A DNA stretch of 64,000 nt from Daejeonella sp. (GCF_030695525.1 NZ_JAUYSS010000058.1:100580-164579), one strand, 5' to 3'; positions 39,590-50,062 are shown, numbered from the stretch's first letter. The notes: generated by a model not told the origin, from the sequence alone. A program made the numbers and translations.

Positions 39590-40960
39590 TTGATCTTCGG
39601 AATAAAAAACCAAATAAAAACGTTCAGATATTATAACTTTAACCAATTGATCCTAAATCCACGATTAGTGAAAAACATATCCCTGATATTTCTATTTCTG
39701 TTCGGGATGCTATCTGTGAGTGCGCAGAATCAAAAAGCATCTCATACTCAAGCCATATACAAAGATCAGCTCGAAAAAATCAGCGGTAATACAAAAATCA
39801 AAAAGGCTTTTGAGATTATTCAGCAATTGGAACCAACAACTACAAAAGAGTTGATAGAACTTACTGAAATTCCTGCTCCCCCTTTTATGGAGCAAAAAAG
39901 GGCCGAACGATTTAGGGAAATGCTTAAGAATGCAGGTATTGATTCTGTTTGGATAGATGAGGCAGGAAATGTTCTTGCATTGCGAAAAGGAACAGGAAAT
40001 GGCAAGACGGTTCTGATTGAAGGACATTTAGACACGGTTTTTCCTTTAGATACCGATGTCAAAGTAAAAATGAAGGGGGATACGCTATTTGCACCGGGCA
40101 TAGCTGATGACACCAGGGCACTTAGCGTAGTTCTTACAGTAGTTAAAGCAATGAACAAGACAAAAATCTCAACAGAATCTGATATTTTATTTGCCGGAAC
40201 AGTTGGTGAAGAAGGTTTGGGTGATTTGCGGGGAATCAAACATCTATTCAAACCGGGGAACCTGAAGATCGATTCGCATATTGCCCTGGATGGAGGCGAC
40301 ATTGGAGGACTGGTAACAAATGGTTTAGGATCGGTACGATATAAAATAACATTTAATGGGCCGGGCGGTCATTCATGGGGTGCTTTTGGATTGGCCAATC
40401 CTCATCACGCTATGGGAAAGGCGATCGACTATTTTAATACGGCCGCCTCAAAATTTGTCGAAGATGGTCCAAAAACCACCTATAATGTTGGCAGAATTGG
40501 AGGCGGAACTTCAGTAAACTCCATACCTTTTGAAACCTGGATGGAGGTAGATATGCGCTCACTGAGTCCGGAAAAGTTGACTGGTCTGGAACAAATCTTG
40601 TTAAATCAGGTAAAAAAGGCCCTGGATGATTACAATTCTGGTATCAAAAACGGGGCAAAACTTACCGCTCAATTTGAAAAAATAGGGGAAAGACCTTCCG
40701 GAGTACAGACAGAGGACCTCCCGCTTATTCAGAGAGCAATGGCAGCAATTGAATATTTTAAAGCAATACCCTCATTAGGTACAGGTTCTACAAATTCAAA
40801 TATCCCGATTTCCCTTAGTATACCCAGCATTACGATTGGAAGAGGAGGAAAAGGTGGAAACTCTCATTCCCTGGATGAATGGTGGATCAACGAAAATGGA
40901 GCTGAAGCTATAAAATTTGCATTATTAATCCTGATCGCAGAAGCTGGTTTGGCTCCATAA
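39590..40960 (+). CDS. Secreted M20 family metallopeptidase (true start possibly GTG at 39668)
   Basis: TVLIEGHLDTVFP, GIADDTRALSV, GTVGEEGLGD, M20 dimerisation region; signal-peptide-like VKNISLIFLFLFGMLSVSAQ begins at the in-frame GTG 39668. Confidence 0.88.
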   Translation: MIFGIKNQIKTFRYYNFNQLILNPRLVKNISLIFLFLFGMLSVSAQNQKASHTQAIYKDQLEKISGNTKIKKAFEIIQQLEPTTTKELIELTEIPAPPFMEQKRAERFREMLKNAGIDSVWIDEAGNVLALRKGTGNGKTVLIEGHLDTVFPLDTDVKVKMKGDTLFAPGIADDTRALSVVLTVVKAMNKTKISTESDILFAGTVGEEGLGDLRGIKHLFKPGNLKIDSHIALDGGDIGGLVTNGLGSVRYKITFNGPGGHSWGAFGLANPHHAMGKAIDYFNTAASKFVEDGPKTTYNVGRIGGGTSVNSIPFETWMEVDMRSLSPEKLTGLEQILLNQVKKALDDYNSGIKNGAKLTAQFEKIGERPSGVQTEDLPLIQRAMAAIEYFKAIPSLGTGSTNSNIPISLSIPSITIGRGGKGGNSHSLDEWWINENGAEAIKFALLILIAEAGLAP

Positions 40961-40966
40961 TGTAAT

Positions 40967-41494
40967 CTATTTCTTTTTTAAAGTCAGTATCTGACCTGCG
41001 TGATTTTTGGTATCAATTTCAGTGATCACTTTATTGATATAACCCTCTTTATTAATCAAAAAAGTAGTCCTGGTAGTACTAAAAGATTTTACTCCATTTC
41101 TTTCTTTCTCTGTCCAGACACCATATTTTGTCACAATTGATTTATCTGTATCAGCTAAAAGCGAAAAAGGCAAATTATTTTTTGCAATAAAATCCCGGTG
41201 AGAAGCCTCATCGTCGATACTCACACCCAGAATAGTATAACCTTCTTTCTTTAACTCTTTAAAATTATCTCGTAAACTACAGGCCTGTGCAGTACAACCT
41301 GAAGTATTATCCTTTGGATAAAAATACAATACGAGCTTTTTGCCTTTAAACTGTTTCAGGGAAACAGTTTTTCCGTTCTGATCCCGGGATATGAAGTCAG
41401 GCGCTTTGTCACCAGCTTTTAATTTGGTCTGTGCCTGCATAAGCCCCGGAGCAATCATGCCCAGAAACAATACTAAAGAGAATAATGATTTCAT
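40967..41494 (-). CDS. Peroxiredoxin, BCP/AhpC-TSA type, with signal peptide
   Basis: 175 aa; KAGDKAPDFISRDQNGKTVSLKQFKGKKLVLYFYPKDNTSGCTAQACSLRDNF. Confidence 0.92.
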   Translation of the reverse strand: MKSLFSLVLFLGMIAPGLMQAQTKLKAGDKAPDFISRDQNGKTVSLKQFKGKKLVLYFYPKDNTSGCTAQACSLRDNFKELKKEGYTILGVSIDDEASHRDFIAKNNLPFSLLADTDKSIVTKYGVWTEKERNGVKSFSTTRTTFLINKEGYINKVITEIDTKNHAGQILTLKKK

Positions 41495-41728
41495 GGATTT
41501 GCTTTTTTATAAAAATACGGATTTTGAAAGAATTAGAATTGTAATTGTTCAGTTACCTACTATCAGTTGTCTGTTGCCGGTTGTCTGTTGTCGGTGAAAT
41601 TTTGGTTCATTTGACAATCAATTTATAATGCTCAATCGATTTCCATTCGTAATTGCTAATTCGTAATTGTTAATTCGTAATTCGTAATTAATTTATCAAA
41701 TTTATAACTCAGAAATCTATAAAATATC

Positions 41729-42643
41729 ATGGTATACTCACGGAAACAGTTTTTGCAAAATTCAGCCATTTTATTAGCAGCAGCAATGTGCAGTTCAGCC
41801 TTCACAAGCAAAAAAAACATGCCACTTTTAGCATTTTCTACATTAGGTTGCCCCGACTGGTCTTTTCAGCAAATTGTGAATTTTGCGGCTGAACATGGCT
41901 TTTCAGGTTTAGAAATCCGTGGCATAAAACGTCAGATGGATCTTACCTTATGTGATGAATTCAGCAGTCCTGAGAAAATCAGAGCTACACTTTCATTGAT
42001 GGCTGAAAAAAACCTGAAGTTCATCAACCTTGGAGCCTCTGCCAAAATGCATTTTCATGAGGGTTCTGAAAGAGAGAAGAATCTGGAAGAAGCAAAATCT
42101 TTTATTGACCTGGCACAAAAAATCAATTGCCCATTCGTGAGGGTATTTCCCGACAAATTTCCAAAAGAAAGGGAACGTGAAGCAACAATTCGTACTGTTG
42201 CAGAGAATCTGCTGATTCTGGGGCAATACGCAAAAAGCCGGAATGTTACTGTTTTACTGGAAACCCATGGTGATTTTTCAGGATCTGAGGATATCTTAAA
42301 AGTGCTGAAAATTGCAAAACATCCAAATGTCGGACTGGTTTGGGATATTGCAAACATGTGGACCATCACCAAAGAAGCCCCATTGGAAGTTTATAAAAAA
42401 TTAAAGAAACACATACATCATACCCATATTAAAGATGCAAAATTGATTGGGGATAAACTACAATATACCTTACTCGGGCAAGGTGATGTACCCATGTTTG
42501 AAGCCATAGATATTTTATCAAATGACGGATATAAGGGCTATTATAGCTTTGAATGGGAAAAATTATGGCATCCTGAAATTGCTGAGCCGGAGATCGCGAT
42601 TTCGCATTATGCTAAAGCTATGAAGGAGCACTTTAGTAATTGA
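41729..42643 (+). CDS. Sugar phosphate isomerase/epimerase (xylose isomerase-like TIM barrel) with N-terminal export signal
   Basis: 304 aa; STLGCPDWSFQQIVNFAAEHGFSGLEIRGIK, NVTVLLETHGDFSG, HHTHIKDAKL. Confidence 0.88.
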   Translation: MVYSRKQFLQNSAILLAAAMCSSAFTSKKNMPLLAFSTLGCPDWSFQQIVNFAAEHGFSGLEIRGIKRQMDLTLCDEFSSPEKIRATLSLMAEKNLKFINLGASAKMHFHEGSEREKNLEEAKSFIDLAQKINCPFVRVFPDKFPKEREREATIRTVAENLLILGQYAKSRNVTVLLETHGDFSGSEDILKVLKIAKHPNVGLVWDIANMWTITKEAPLEVYKKLKKHIHHTHIKDAKLIGDKLQYTLLGQGDVPMFEAIDILSNDGYKGYYSFEWEKLWHPEIAEPEIAISHYAKAMKEHFSN

Positions 42644-42759
42644 GAGTTGACAGTTGAAAATGGAAAAATAAACAAATGATTTTTTCCAAGGGATGTCTTT
42701 TACATAATATCATCCGGAATGATTTCTGGGATTCAATTGCATTTACAGTATCAGCAGGC

Positions 42760-42978
42760 TTAATCCTTAATTTGAAAAAATGAACAATATTCTTCCTTCA
42801 ACTCAATCAGACATGCGGCACATAAACAGCCTTCATAATTCTCACTTACATATTGAAGCTCATTCAAATTCAATTGTATAGTACTGCATTGACACTTGGT
42901 GTAGGAATTTGCTTTGCATTCAATTCTTTTACCGCAACGCTCGCAGCTAATGATCTCATGTTTAGTTATTTGTAACAT
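42760..42978 (-). CDS. Small cysteine-rich (CWC-like) protein
   Basis: 72 aa; CERCGKRIECKANSYTKCQCSTIQLNLNELQYVSENYEGCLCAACLIELKEEY. Confidence 0.65.
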   Translation of the reverse strand: MLQITKHEIISCERCGKRIECKANSYTKCQCSTIQLNLNELQYVSENYEGCLCAACLIELKEEYCSFFQIKD

Positions 42979-43054
42979 AGTTTTATAACTAAAACACCTT
43001 AATTCCCGAAAAAACGAATCCTTTGGGAATTAAAGCATCTTTTAATCCAGCCAT

Positions 43055-45451
43055 TTAAGAACCGCAACTAAGACAACCATCTTCCATACTGCAGCTTGAT
43101 CCTTCCTCCGACACTGATGGTTCAACCTGGCCTGAATCATTGTTCTGAACCGGGTCGAGCTTTGGAACTACCGGCTCCAATGTTTTTCCACCTTGTGTTT
43201 CTACCGTAAACTGAACCGCCTTTGTTGCGGCTTGTGTCCGAAGGTAATACATCCCTGTTTTCAAACCCTTTTTCCAGGCATAGAAATGCATGGAAGTTAA
43301 TTTTGCGGTACTGGGATTATCAACAAAAAGATTAAGTGATTGCGACTGGCAAATAAAAGCACCCCGGTCAGCAGCCATATCTATCAGATTACGCTGTTTA
43401 ATCTCCCAAACTGTTTTGTACAATTCCCTGATCTCTTTAGGTATTTCCTCAATATGCTGGACTGAGCCATTGGCCCTGATAATATTATCCTTCATGGTAT
43501 TATTCCATAGGCCCAGATTAATCAAATCTTTCAACAAATGCTTGTTCACGATAATAAACTCTCCGCTTAATACCCTGCGGGTATAAATATTGGATGTATA
43601 GGGCTCAAAACATTCATTATTTCCTAATACCTGAGATGTTGATGCTGTAGGCATCGGAGCAACAAGCAGGGAATTCCGCACCCCATATTGTCTTACCTCT
43701 TCTCTTAACTTTTCCCAGTCATGCCTTTCTGAAGGCTTAACACCCCATAAATCGAACTGAAACAAACCCTTTGATAGTGGAGATCCTTCAAAAGTTTCAT
43801 ACGCTCCCTGTTCCTTTGCCAAATCCTTACTGGCAGTCATCGCCGCAAAATAGATCGTTTCGAATATATTTTTGTTCAGCAAGGCCGCAAGTTCACTTTC
43901 AAATGGCAGGCGCATCAGAATGAAAACATCCGCAAGGCCCTGTACTCCAAGTCCGACAGGCCTATGTCGCAGATTGGAATTCTTTGCCTCCTCAACGGGA
44001 TAAAAATTATTATCGATTATGCAGTTCAGGTTCTTTGTAACCTGATAGGTAATCTGATACAATTTTTCAAAATCAAACTGTCCATCAGTAACAAAACGCG
44101 GCAGCGCAATTGATGCAAGGTTGCATACAGCTACTTCATCCGCGCTTGTATATTCCATGATTTCAGTGCATAGATTACTACACTTAATGGTACCCAAATT
44201 CTGCTGATTGCTTTTACTGTTTGCTGCATCTTTATAAAGGAGATAAGGCGTGCCGGTTTCAATCTGTGCTTCCAGAATAGCAAACCATAATTCCTGAGCC
44301 TTAATCGTTTTACGTGCCCTACCCTCCGATTCATACTGATGATACAGCTCTTCAAACTCCTCCCCAAAACATTCGTGTAATCCCGGTGCCTCATGCGGAC
44401 AAAACAAACTCCAATCCTCATTAGCCTCGACCCGCTTCATAAAAAGATCAGGTACCCAAAGTGCATAGAAAAGGTCTCTTGCACGCATTTCTTCTTTACC
44501 ATGATTCTTTCGCAGATCCAGAAATTCAAATACATCAGCATGCCAGGGCTCGAGATAAATCGCAAAGGCACCTTTCCTCTTCCCACCTCCCTGATCTACA
44601 TAACGGGCTGTATCATTAAATACCTTAAGCATCGGGACAATTCCATTGCTGGTACCATTCGTGCCACCAATATAAGTCCCCGTAGCCCTGACATTATGAA
44701 TTGCCAGACCTATCCCACCGGCACTCTGAGAAATCCTTGCAGTCTGCTTCAGCGTATCATAAATACCATCGATACTATCATCTTTCATTGCTAAGAGAAA
44801 ACAGGATGACATTTGAGGCTTGGGAGTTCCTGCATTAAAAAGCGTCGGGGTAGCATGAGTGAACCAGCGCTCAGTCATCAGATTATACGTATGGATAACA
44901 CTCTCCAGATCATTCTTGTGGATTCCGATCGCCACACGCATATACATATGCTGTGGCCGTTCAATAACTTTACCATCAATCCGAAGCAAATAAGATTTTT
45001 CAAGTGTTTTAAAACCGAAATAATCGAATCCAAAATCCCGGTCATAAATAATAGAACTATCCAGCAGATCAGCATTTTTTTCAATTATTTCAATCACATC
45101 CTCTGCTATTAATGGCATTTTACGGCCACTATGTGCATCCGAATAATGATACAGATTAAGCATGGTTTCAGAGAATGATTTGGTGGTATTCTTATGCAGG
45201 TTACTTACTGCAATACGACTCGCCAGTAATGCATAATCAGGATGCTTTGTAGTGAGTGAGGCTGATGTTTCTGCCGCTAGATTATCCAATTCGGTGGTGC
45301 TGACGCCATCATAAAGTCCTTCAATTACTTTTTTTGCCACATCAATGGCATCTACCAGCGGACTCAGTCCATAGGATAGTTTCTGTATGCGGGCAGTAAT
45401 TTTATCGAACTTAACGCTCTCTTTTCTTCCGTTTCTTTTAATTACAAACAT
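43055..45451 (-). CDS. nrdA: Ribonucleoside-diphosphate reductase, class I alpha subunit
   Basis: 798 aa; ATP-cone N-terminus, [66 protein letters not shown]-terminal CLSC. Confidence 0.97.
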   Translation of the reverse strand: MFVIKRNGRKESVKFDKITARIQKLSYGLSPLVDAIDVAKKVIEGLYDGVSTTELDNLAAETSASLTTKHPDYALLASRIAVSNLHKNTTKSFSETMLNLYHYSDAHSGRKMPLIAEDVIEIIEKNADLLDSSIIYDRDFGFDYFGFKTLEKSYLLRIDGKVIERPQHMYMRVAIGIHKNDLESVIHTYNLMTERWFTHATPTLFNAGTPKPQMSSCFLLAMKDDSIDGIYDTLKQTARISQSAGGIGLAIHNVRATGTYIGGTNGTSNGIVPMLKVFNDTARYVDQGGGKRKGAFAIYLEPWHADVFEFLDLRKNHGKEEMRARDLFYALWVPDLFMKRVEANEDWSLFCPHEAPGLHECFGEEFEELYHQYESEGRARKTIKAQELWFAILEAQIETGTPYLLYKDAANSKSNQQNLGTIKCSNLCTEIMEYTSADEVAVCNLASIALPRFVTDGQFDFEKLYQITYQVTKNLNCIIDNNFYPVEEAKNSNLRHRPVGLGVQGLADVFILMRLPFESELAALLNKNIFETIYFAAMTASKDLAKEQGAYETFEGSPLSKGLFQFDLWGVKPSERHDWEKLREEVRQYGVRNSLLVAPMPTASTSQVLGNNECFEPYTSNIYTRRVLSGEFIIVNKHLLKDLINLGLWNNTMKDNIIRANGSVQHIEEIPKEIRELYKTVWEIKQRNLIDMAADRGAFICQSQSLNLFVDNPSTAKLTSMHFYAWKKGLKTGMYYLRTQAATKAVQFTVETQGGKTLEPVVPKLDPVQNNDSGQVEPSVSEEGSSCSMEDGCLSCGS

Positions 45452-45550
45452 GATTCTTTTATGATTGAATATTCTTGTTAGATATTTTAGATGTTAATCG
45501 AGTAAGGGTTAATCGGAAAATTGAATTTCCCATCTCAACTGTGTGTATTC

Positions 45551-46522
45551 TTAAAAATCCTCTTCCAGTGAGAAATTATTAGATTCCTTGCTTCCAGAGA
45601 GTACTCCCGCCTTCTGATAGTCTCCCACCCTCTTCTCAAAGAAATTAGTTTTCCCCTGAAGAGAAATCATTTCCATAAAGTCAAAAGGATTTGATGCATG
45701 ATAGATTTTCGAATAGCCCAATTCATCAGCCCAGCGGTCAGCTACAAATTCGATGTATTGTTTCATTAGTTTGGCATTCATACCGATGAGTTCAACAGGT
45801 AAGGCCTCGCTGATAAATTCCTTCTCAATCTCTACTGCATCCCGGATAATGGCAAGCACCTGTTCTTCTGAAAGTTTATTGGATAGCATCCGGTAAAGCA
45901 TACAGGCAAATTCACAATGGAGACCCTCATCGCGGCTGATCAGCTCGTTGCTAAAGGTGAGGCCGGGCATCAAACCCCGTTTTTTTAGCCAGAATATGGA
46001 GCAGAAACTGCCACTAAAAAAAATACCTTCAACTGCTGCAAAAGCAACCAGACGTTCGGCAAAACTCCCATTTTCTATCCAGCGAAGTGCCCATTCTGCC
46101 TTTTTCTTCACTGCCGGGACCGTATCAATTGCATGAAAAAGATGATCTTTTTCTACTGGATTATTGATATAGGTGTCGATCAGCAATGCATAGGTTTCAG
46201 AATGGATATTTTCCATCATAATCTGAAATCCATAAAAACATCTTGCTTCGGGAACCTGTACCTCCCTCATAAAGTTGACAGCAAGATTCTCATTTACAAT
46301 ACCATCACTGGCTGCAAAAAAAGCAAGGATGTGAGATACAAAATGTTTTTCACCGGAATTCAGATTAGCCCAATCCTTGAGATCGCCTGACAAATCGATT
46401 TCTTCGGCTGTCCAGAAGCTGGCTTCATGTTTTTTATACATCTCCCAGATCGCGGGATAATTAATGGGAAGGATCACGAAACGATCCTTGTTCTCTTTTA
46501 ATAGAATTTCTTCCTGTTGCAT
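45551..46522 (-). CDS. nrdB: Ribonucleoside-diphosphate reductase, class I beta subunit (start corrected to ATG 46522; ORF track gives 46657)
   Basis: [51 protein letters not shown]..., diiron ligands [42 protein letters not shown]. Upstream extension to 46657 overlaps a riboswitch-like leader. Confidence 0.95.
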   Translation of the reverse strand: MQQEEILLKENKDRFVILPINYPAIWEMYKKHEASFWTAEEIDLSGDLKDWANLNSGEKHFVSHILAFFAASDGIVNENLAVNFMREVQVPEARCFYGFQIMMENIHSETYALLIDTYINNPVEKDHLFHAIDTVPAVKKKAEWALRWIENGSFAERLVAFAAVEGIFFSGSFCSIFWLKKRGLMPGLTFSNELISRDEGLHCEFACMLYRMLSNKLSEEQVLAIIRDAVEIEKEFISEALPVELIGMNAKLMKQYIEFVADRWADELGYSKIYHASNPFDFMEMISLQGKTNFFEKRVGDYQKAGVLSGSKESNNFSLEEDF

Positions 46523-46574
46523 ATACTTTTGTTTTTTTGTGTAAACAAGAATTGACAAAAGGCAACAAACCCAG

Positions 46575-46598
46575 AAAAAAGGAGAAAGAGCTTTCGCC
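46575..46598 (-). terminator. Putative intrinsic terminator in the nrdB leader (riboswitch expression platform)
   Basis: Minus strand GGCGAA-AGCTCT-TTCTCC followed by TTTTTT; preceded by a perfect AAAACTTT/AAAGTTTT hairpin (46599-46621). Confidence 0.45.
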
Positions 46599-46627
46599 AA
46601 AACTTTAGTCGTGAAAGTTTTGAACAA

Positions 46628-46740
46628 AACTATCTTGGCAGGTGTCTGGCTCTCCATTTTATTGGATTACAGTTGCACGTCAGCCCGCGATTTACACACG
46701 GTTCCCTTTTAATCATCCGCAAAAGCGAATGAACCAGAAT
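46628..46740 (-). ncRNA. Cobalamin (AdoCbl) riboswitch-like leader upstream of nrdBA
   Basis: Minus strand reads AAAAGGGAACCGTGTGTAAATCGCGGGCTGACGTGCAACTGTAATCC...GAGAGCCAGACACCTGCCAAGATA, matching the conserved GGGAA / GGGCTG / GCAACTGT / GCCAG-A-ACCTGCC landmarks of the B12 aptamer. Confidence 0.85.
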
Positions 46741-46976
46741 AGATATGACAAAGAACTAGAAAACGAAAGTAGATAATAAATCAGCGCGGCGGATCATCTA
46801 GTTTTAAACAAGCAATCAGTTTTCAACAGATCGTAGATTTATCCTTCAGGATAAAAAACAGAAAGTATAATATAAGAAATTGACCTATTTTTAATTAAAT
46901 AAACAATTTCAATGCATATTTTCTTCATTCGATATTCATATTGATTTAAATGGAATAGCATTATTACTCCCAAACA

Positions 46977-48419
46977 ATGAAAAAAGAAAAAAACCAAATT
47001 TCCAGAAGATCACTTTTCAAAGGTGCTGCTCATGCAGGATTAGCCTCTGTTTTAATTCCTCTTGGGGCTGCATCAGCCAGCACAAGAGAAATCCTGAATG
47101 AAAATGAACAACTCAAACGCAATAACATCTCAATAGATCCTTCAATTCTAAATGCAGAGGCGAAGATCCTCACACCCTCTGTTATTTATGCATCCGAAGG
47201 AATTGAAACCAATATTTACTTCGATAATGTGATCTTTTCAAATCTTCCGAATGAGCTTTTAGCCATTGATATTACTTGTACAAAGGGTAGACAATATGAT
47301 AAATTCTGGAGAATTAGTCCGCAGACTACTGATACCGGAACTATTGAATTTAAAATTGAAGTTAGTTTTGCAGGTAAAATAATTGCTTCAAAAACTTCGG
47401 AACTGATCATCACTGGTAAGAATAATGGTGCAGGATCTTCAATAAAGGTTCTCTGTATTGGGGACAGTACAACTGCGGGAGGGCAATATATCAGCATAAT
47501 CAATACTGATTATCAGGTGATGGCAAGTCCATCAATGACATTTCTTGGAAGCCGTGGAAGTACGCCCAATAAGCACGAAGGCAGAGGAGGTTGGAAATTC
47601 AGTCAGTACGCCGGAGATGGCGGTCAAAGTACCTGGCAGTTCGGACTGAGCGGATTAGCAGAGAGTCCCGGGATTGGCTCAGTCTATACAGATGGCAAGT
47701 CGGAATTCACCATTTCTGAAGTAAACCTTAGCGGTGGAAATGGATATGTAGCTGCCCGCAGAAGCAAGGGGATTGATAATCCATCTGTAAATGGCACGCT
47801 AACAAAGGTTTCAGGCAATGGGGACACTTTAATTCCTTTTACAAATTCGGTAATGACTGCAGCTAATCCCTTCTGGAATCTGAACACTCAGCGACTGGAT
47901 TTTAAGAAATACCTGATGGATAAAGGGTATAGCATGAATGCAGAGGATCTGATCACAGTGCATCTGGGAATTAACGATGTTTTTCTTGATGTTACAGAGT
48001 CAAAATTAAAAGGTATAAGAGACGATTTTGATAAAATGCTGAGTGAATTCAGAGCTGTTATCCCCCAGATTAATATCGGACTTTGCATTACCATACCACC
48101 TTCAATCTCACAGGATGCTTTTGCTGTGAATTATGCATCAGGGCAAACCTTAAAAAGGTATATCGAAAACTATAAGAAACTCGTTGAATTCCTGTTAAGC
48201 AATTACGATACTCCGGAAATGAGGACTTCAAAATTATATTGTATTGGTTTTAATTATTGTATTGACAGAACCAATAACTTCCAGAAAACTACAATGAAAG
48301 CCAATGCAAGAAGCACCCAAATAATCGAAACATGGGGTAATGGGGTACATCCGGACAATACGGGCTATTACCAGATGGGGGATGCTTTATATTCATTTAT
48401 AAAGAGTTTAGTTTCTTAA
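46977..48419 (+). CDS. SGNH/GDSL-type hydrolase with Tat-like signal
   Basis: 480 aa; SRRSLFKGAAHAGLASVLIPLGAASAS; VLCIGDSTTAGG; HLGINDVF; DNTGYYQMGDALY (HPD region). Confidence 0.8.
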   Translation: MKKEKNQISRRSLFKGAAHAGLASVLIPLGAASASTREILNENEQLKRNNISIDPSILNAEAKILTPSVIYASEGIETNIYFDNVIFSNLPNELLAIDITCTKGRQYDKFWRISPQTTDTGTIEFKIEVSFAGKIIASKTSELIITGKNNGAGSSIKVLCIGDSTTAGGQYISIINTDYQVMASPSMTFLGSRGSTPNKHEGRGGWKFSQYAGDGGQSTWQFGLSGLAESPGIGSVYTDGKSEFTISEVNLSGGNGYVAARRSKGIDNPSVNGTLTKVSGNGDTLIPFTNSVMTAANPFWNLNTQRLDFKKYLMDKGYSMNAEDLITVHLGINDVFLDVTESKLKGIRDDFDKMLSEFRAVIPQINIGLCITIPPSISQDAFAVNYASGQTLKRYIENYKKLVEFLLSNYDTPEMRTSKLYCIGFNYCIDRTNNFQKTTMKANARSTQIIETWGNGVHPDNTGYYQMGDALYSFIKSLVS

Positions 48420-48420
48420 T

Positions 48421-48609
48421 TTAACGTGAACTCGACATAAAATTTTAAAAACCGCATAGAAACATAGTATTTTACAGCTTCTAACCTACATTTTAGACAC
48501 AGATAGCCTTGAAGCTTCGCTTCAATCAATGTTTCCTTTAAAGCATAATAAATTCAATCTATTTGGTTAAATATTAATCTTTAGATAGTTTAATCGAACT
48601 CACGTTATT
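48421..48609. repeat. Palindromic repeat element, copy A (~188 bp)
   Basis: Shares ordered blocks with 50310-50497; imperfect terminal inverted repeat AACGTGAACTCGA (48423-48435) / TCGAACTCACGTT (48594-48606); central hairpin TTGAAGC-TTC-GCTTCAA. Confidence 0.75.
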
Positions 48610-48617
48610 TTAATGAA

Positions 48618-48657
48618 ATTGATAAGGCGTCATCTATGCAGATGGCGCCTTATCAAT
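48618..48657. terminator. Long hairpin terminator between convergent SGNH hydrolase and amidohydrolase genes
   Basis: ATTGATAAGGCGTCATCT-ATGC-AGATGGCGCCTTATCAAT, 18-bp stem with one G-T position, followed by TTTTT. Confidence 0.8.
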
Positions 48658-48673
48658 AGCTTTTTATAAAATG

Positions 48674-50062
48674 TTATCTGTCTGCCGGACTTGGGCCTGC
48701 TGGCTGAGCTATTCCATCCAGATCATAAACGATACTTCCTGCTCTGATAGTCATTTCAGTTTGCAATCTTTCTTTACCCGTAATTTTTCCACCCCTTACA
48801 GGCCATCCATAATCACCTTTATTAATTCTGAATATGGCGATATCAGCTACTGATCCCTGTGATAGGTTACCAAGTTCTTCACGCTTTATTGCCTGAGCCG
48901 GATGCCAGGTACTGGCAGCAATAACGTCTTTCAGTGGCATCCCTGTGGCCATAAATAATCCCATGATGTTTTCCATGCTTTTCATCGGACCATTCATACT
49001 TCCGGTATGCAAATCTGTACTGATGGTAGTTGGATAAAATCCTGCCTTAACGGCAGGAACACCCTGATTATATAGATAACTTGCTCCCCCAAAACCAATA
49101 TCAAATATTACTCCCCTGTCTCTGGCTTTGTAAACAAATGGTTTTACTTTGCCGTTCATATCAACAATGGATTCCCTCCCATTAGGGTTATCTGTTCCAT
49201 TCCCTCCAAAAGCATGAGTATAAATATCGCCTTTACGGAATTTTACATTAAATAATGAATCTAATGGCAAAAAAGGATCTGCAGAACCAAAATCCACCAT
49301 AATTGGGATATTGGCAAGTCGGCCAGCTTCCAGTGTACGGTCGGTAGGCACCCAGGTACGTCCTGAGAAATGTGCCAGTTTAACCCCAACGATATCATTT
49401 GGATATTTCTTAGCCATCTCTGCAGTTTTCTGAGGATCCATCTCATCAATATTATTTTCTCCGGCACCATCCATTCCTGTTCCAACAATATTCAGCATAG
49501 TCAGAACCCGGGTTCTGGAAGCATCAATTGTACGCTTTTTAAAGAGTTCAAAATCCCTCCAGCCGGTACAACCGGCATCAACAACAGTAGTTACCCCTGT
49601 ACGGAAAGTAAAACCATCAGCTGGTAAAGCAGTTGGCGCATCTTTCAAATAACTTCCATCATGCCCCCAAAAGAAATGGACATGGATGTCAATTAAACCC
49701 GGAGTTACATATAAGCCTTTAGCGTCAATAATCCTGTCGGCAAGATTCGGATTGATATTGTTAGAAATCAGTGCGATTTTTCCTTCAGATGCTGGAACAG
49801 CAGCACGTGCCGGTATTGCCGGACGAGCCGGACGACCATCTGCAGCAGGTCTTGCGGACATTGCAGGACGGGCAGCCTGTCCTCTTGTACCGGCAGTGAA
49901 GGCAATGTCCATAATACCATTAATATTATTCTTAGGGTCTATAACATGTCCGCCTTTAATAATATAGGCATAAGGCTTACCTGATGATGCTCCGGCGGGT
50001 TGGGCATTAGCCCTGATGCCGAAAATCACCAGGACTGTAAATAGTAGTAGTTTTGTTCTCAT
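48674..50062 (-). CDS. Secreted amidohydrolase/deacetylase family metallohydrolase with low-complexity Ala/Arg/Pro insert
   Basis: 462 aa; signal peptide; YIIKGGHVIDPKNNINGIMDIAF, VTPGLIDIHVHFFWG, TISTDLHTGSMNGP; insert AARPAMSARPAADGRPARPAIPARAAVPA. Confidence 0.88.
   Translation of the reverse strand: MRTKLLLFTVLVIFGIRANAQPAGASSGKPYAYIIKGGHVIDPKNNINGIMDIAFTAGTRGQAARPAMSARPAADGRPARPAIPARAAVPASEGKIALISNNINPNLADRIIDAKGLYVTPGLIDIHVHFFWGHDGSYLKDAPTALPADGFTFRTGVTTVVDAGCTGWRDFELFKKRTIDASRTRVLTMLNIVGTGMDGAGENNIDEMDPQKTAEMAKKYPNDIVGVKLAHFSGRTWVPTDRTLEAGRLANIPIMVDFGSADPFLPLDSLFNVKFRKGDIYTHAFGGNGTDNPNGRESIVDMNGKVKPFVYKARDRGVIFDIGFGGASYLYNQGVPAVKAGFYPTTISTDLHTGSMNGPMKSMENIMGLFMATGMPLKDVIAASTWHPAQAIKREELGNLSQGSVADIAIFRINKGDYGWPVRGGKITGKERLQTEMTIRAGSIVYDLDGIAQPAGPSPADR

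Noticed and set aside
46523-46657. N-terminal 45-residue extension of NrdB in the ORF track
   Set aside because: Covers the cobalamin aptamer and expression platform; the NrdB family N-terminus starts at MQQEE (46522).
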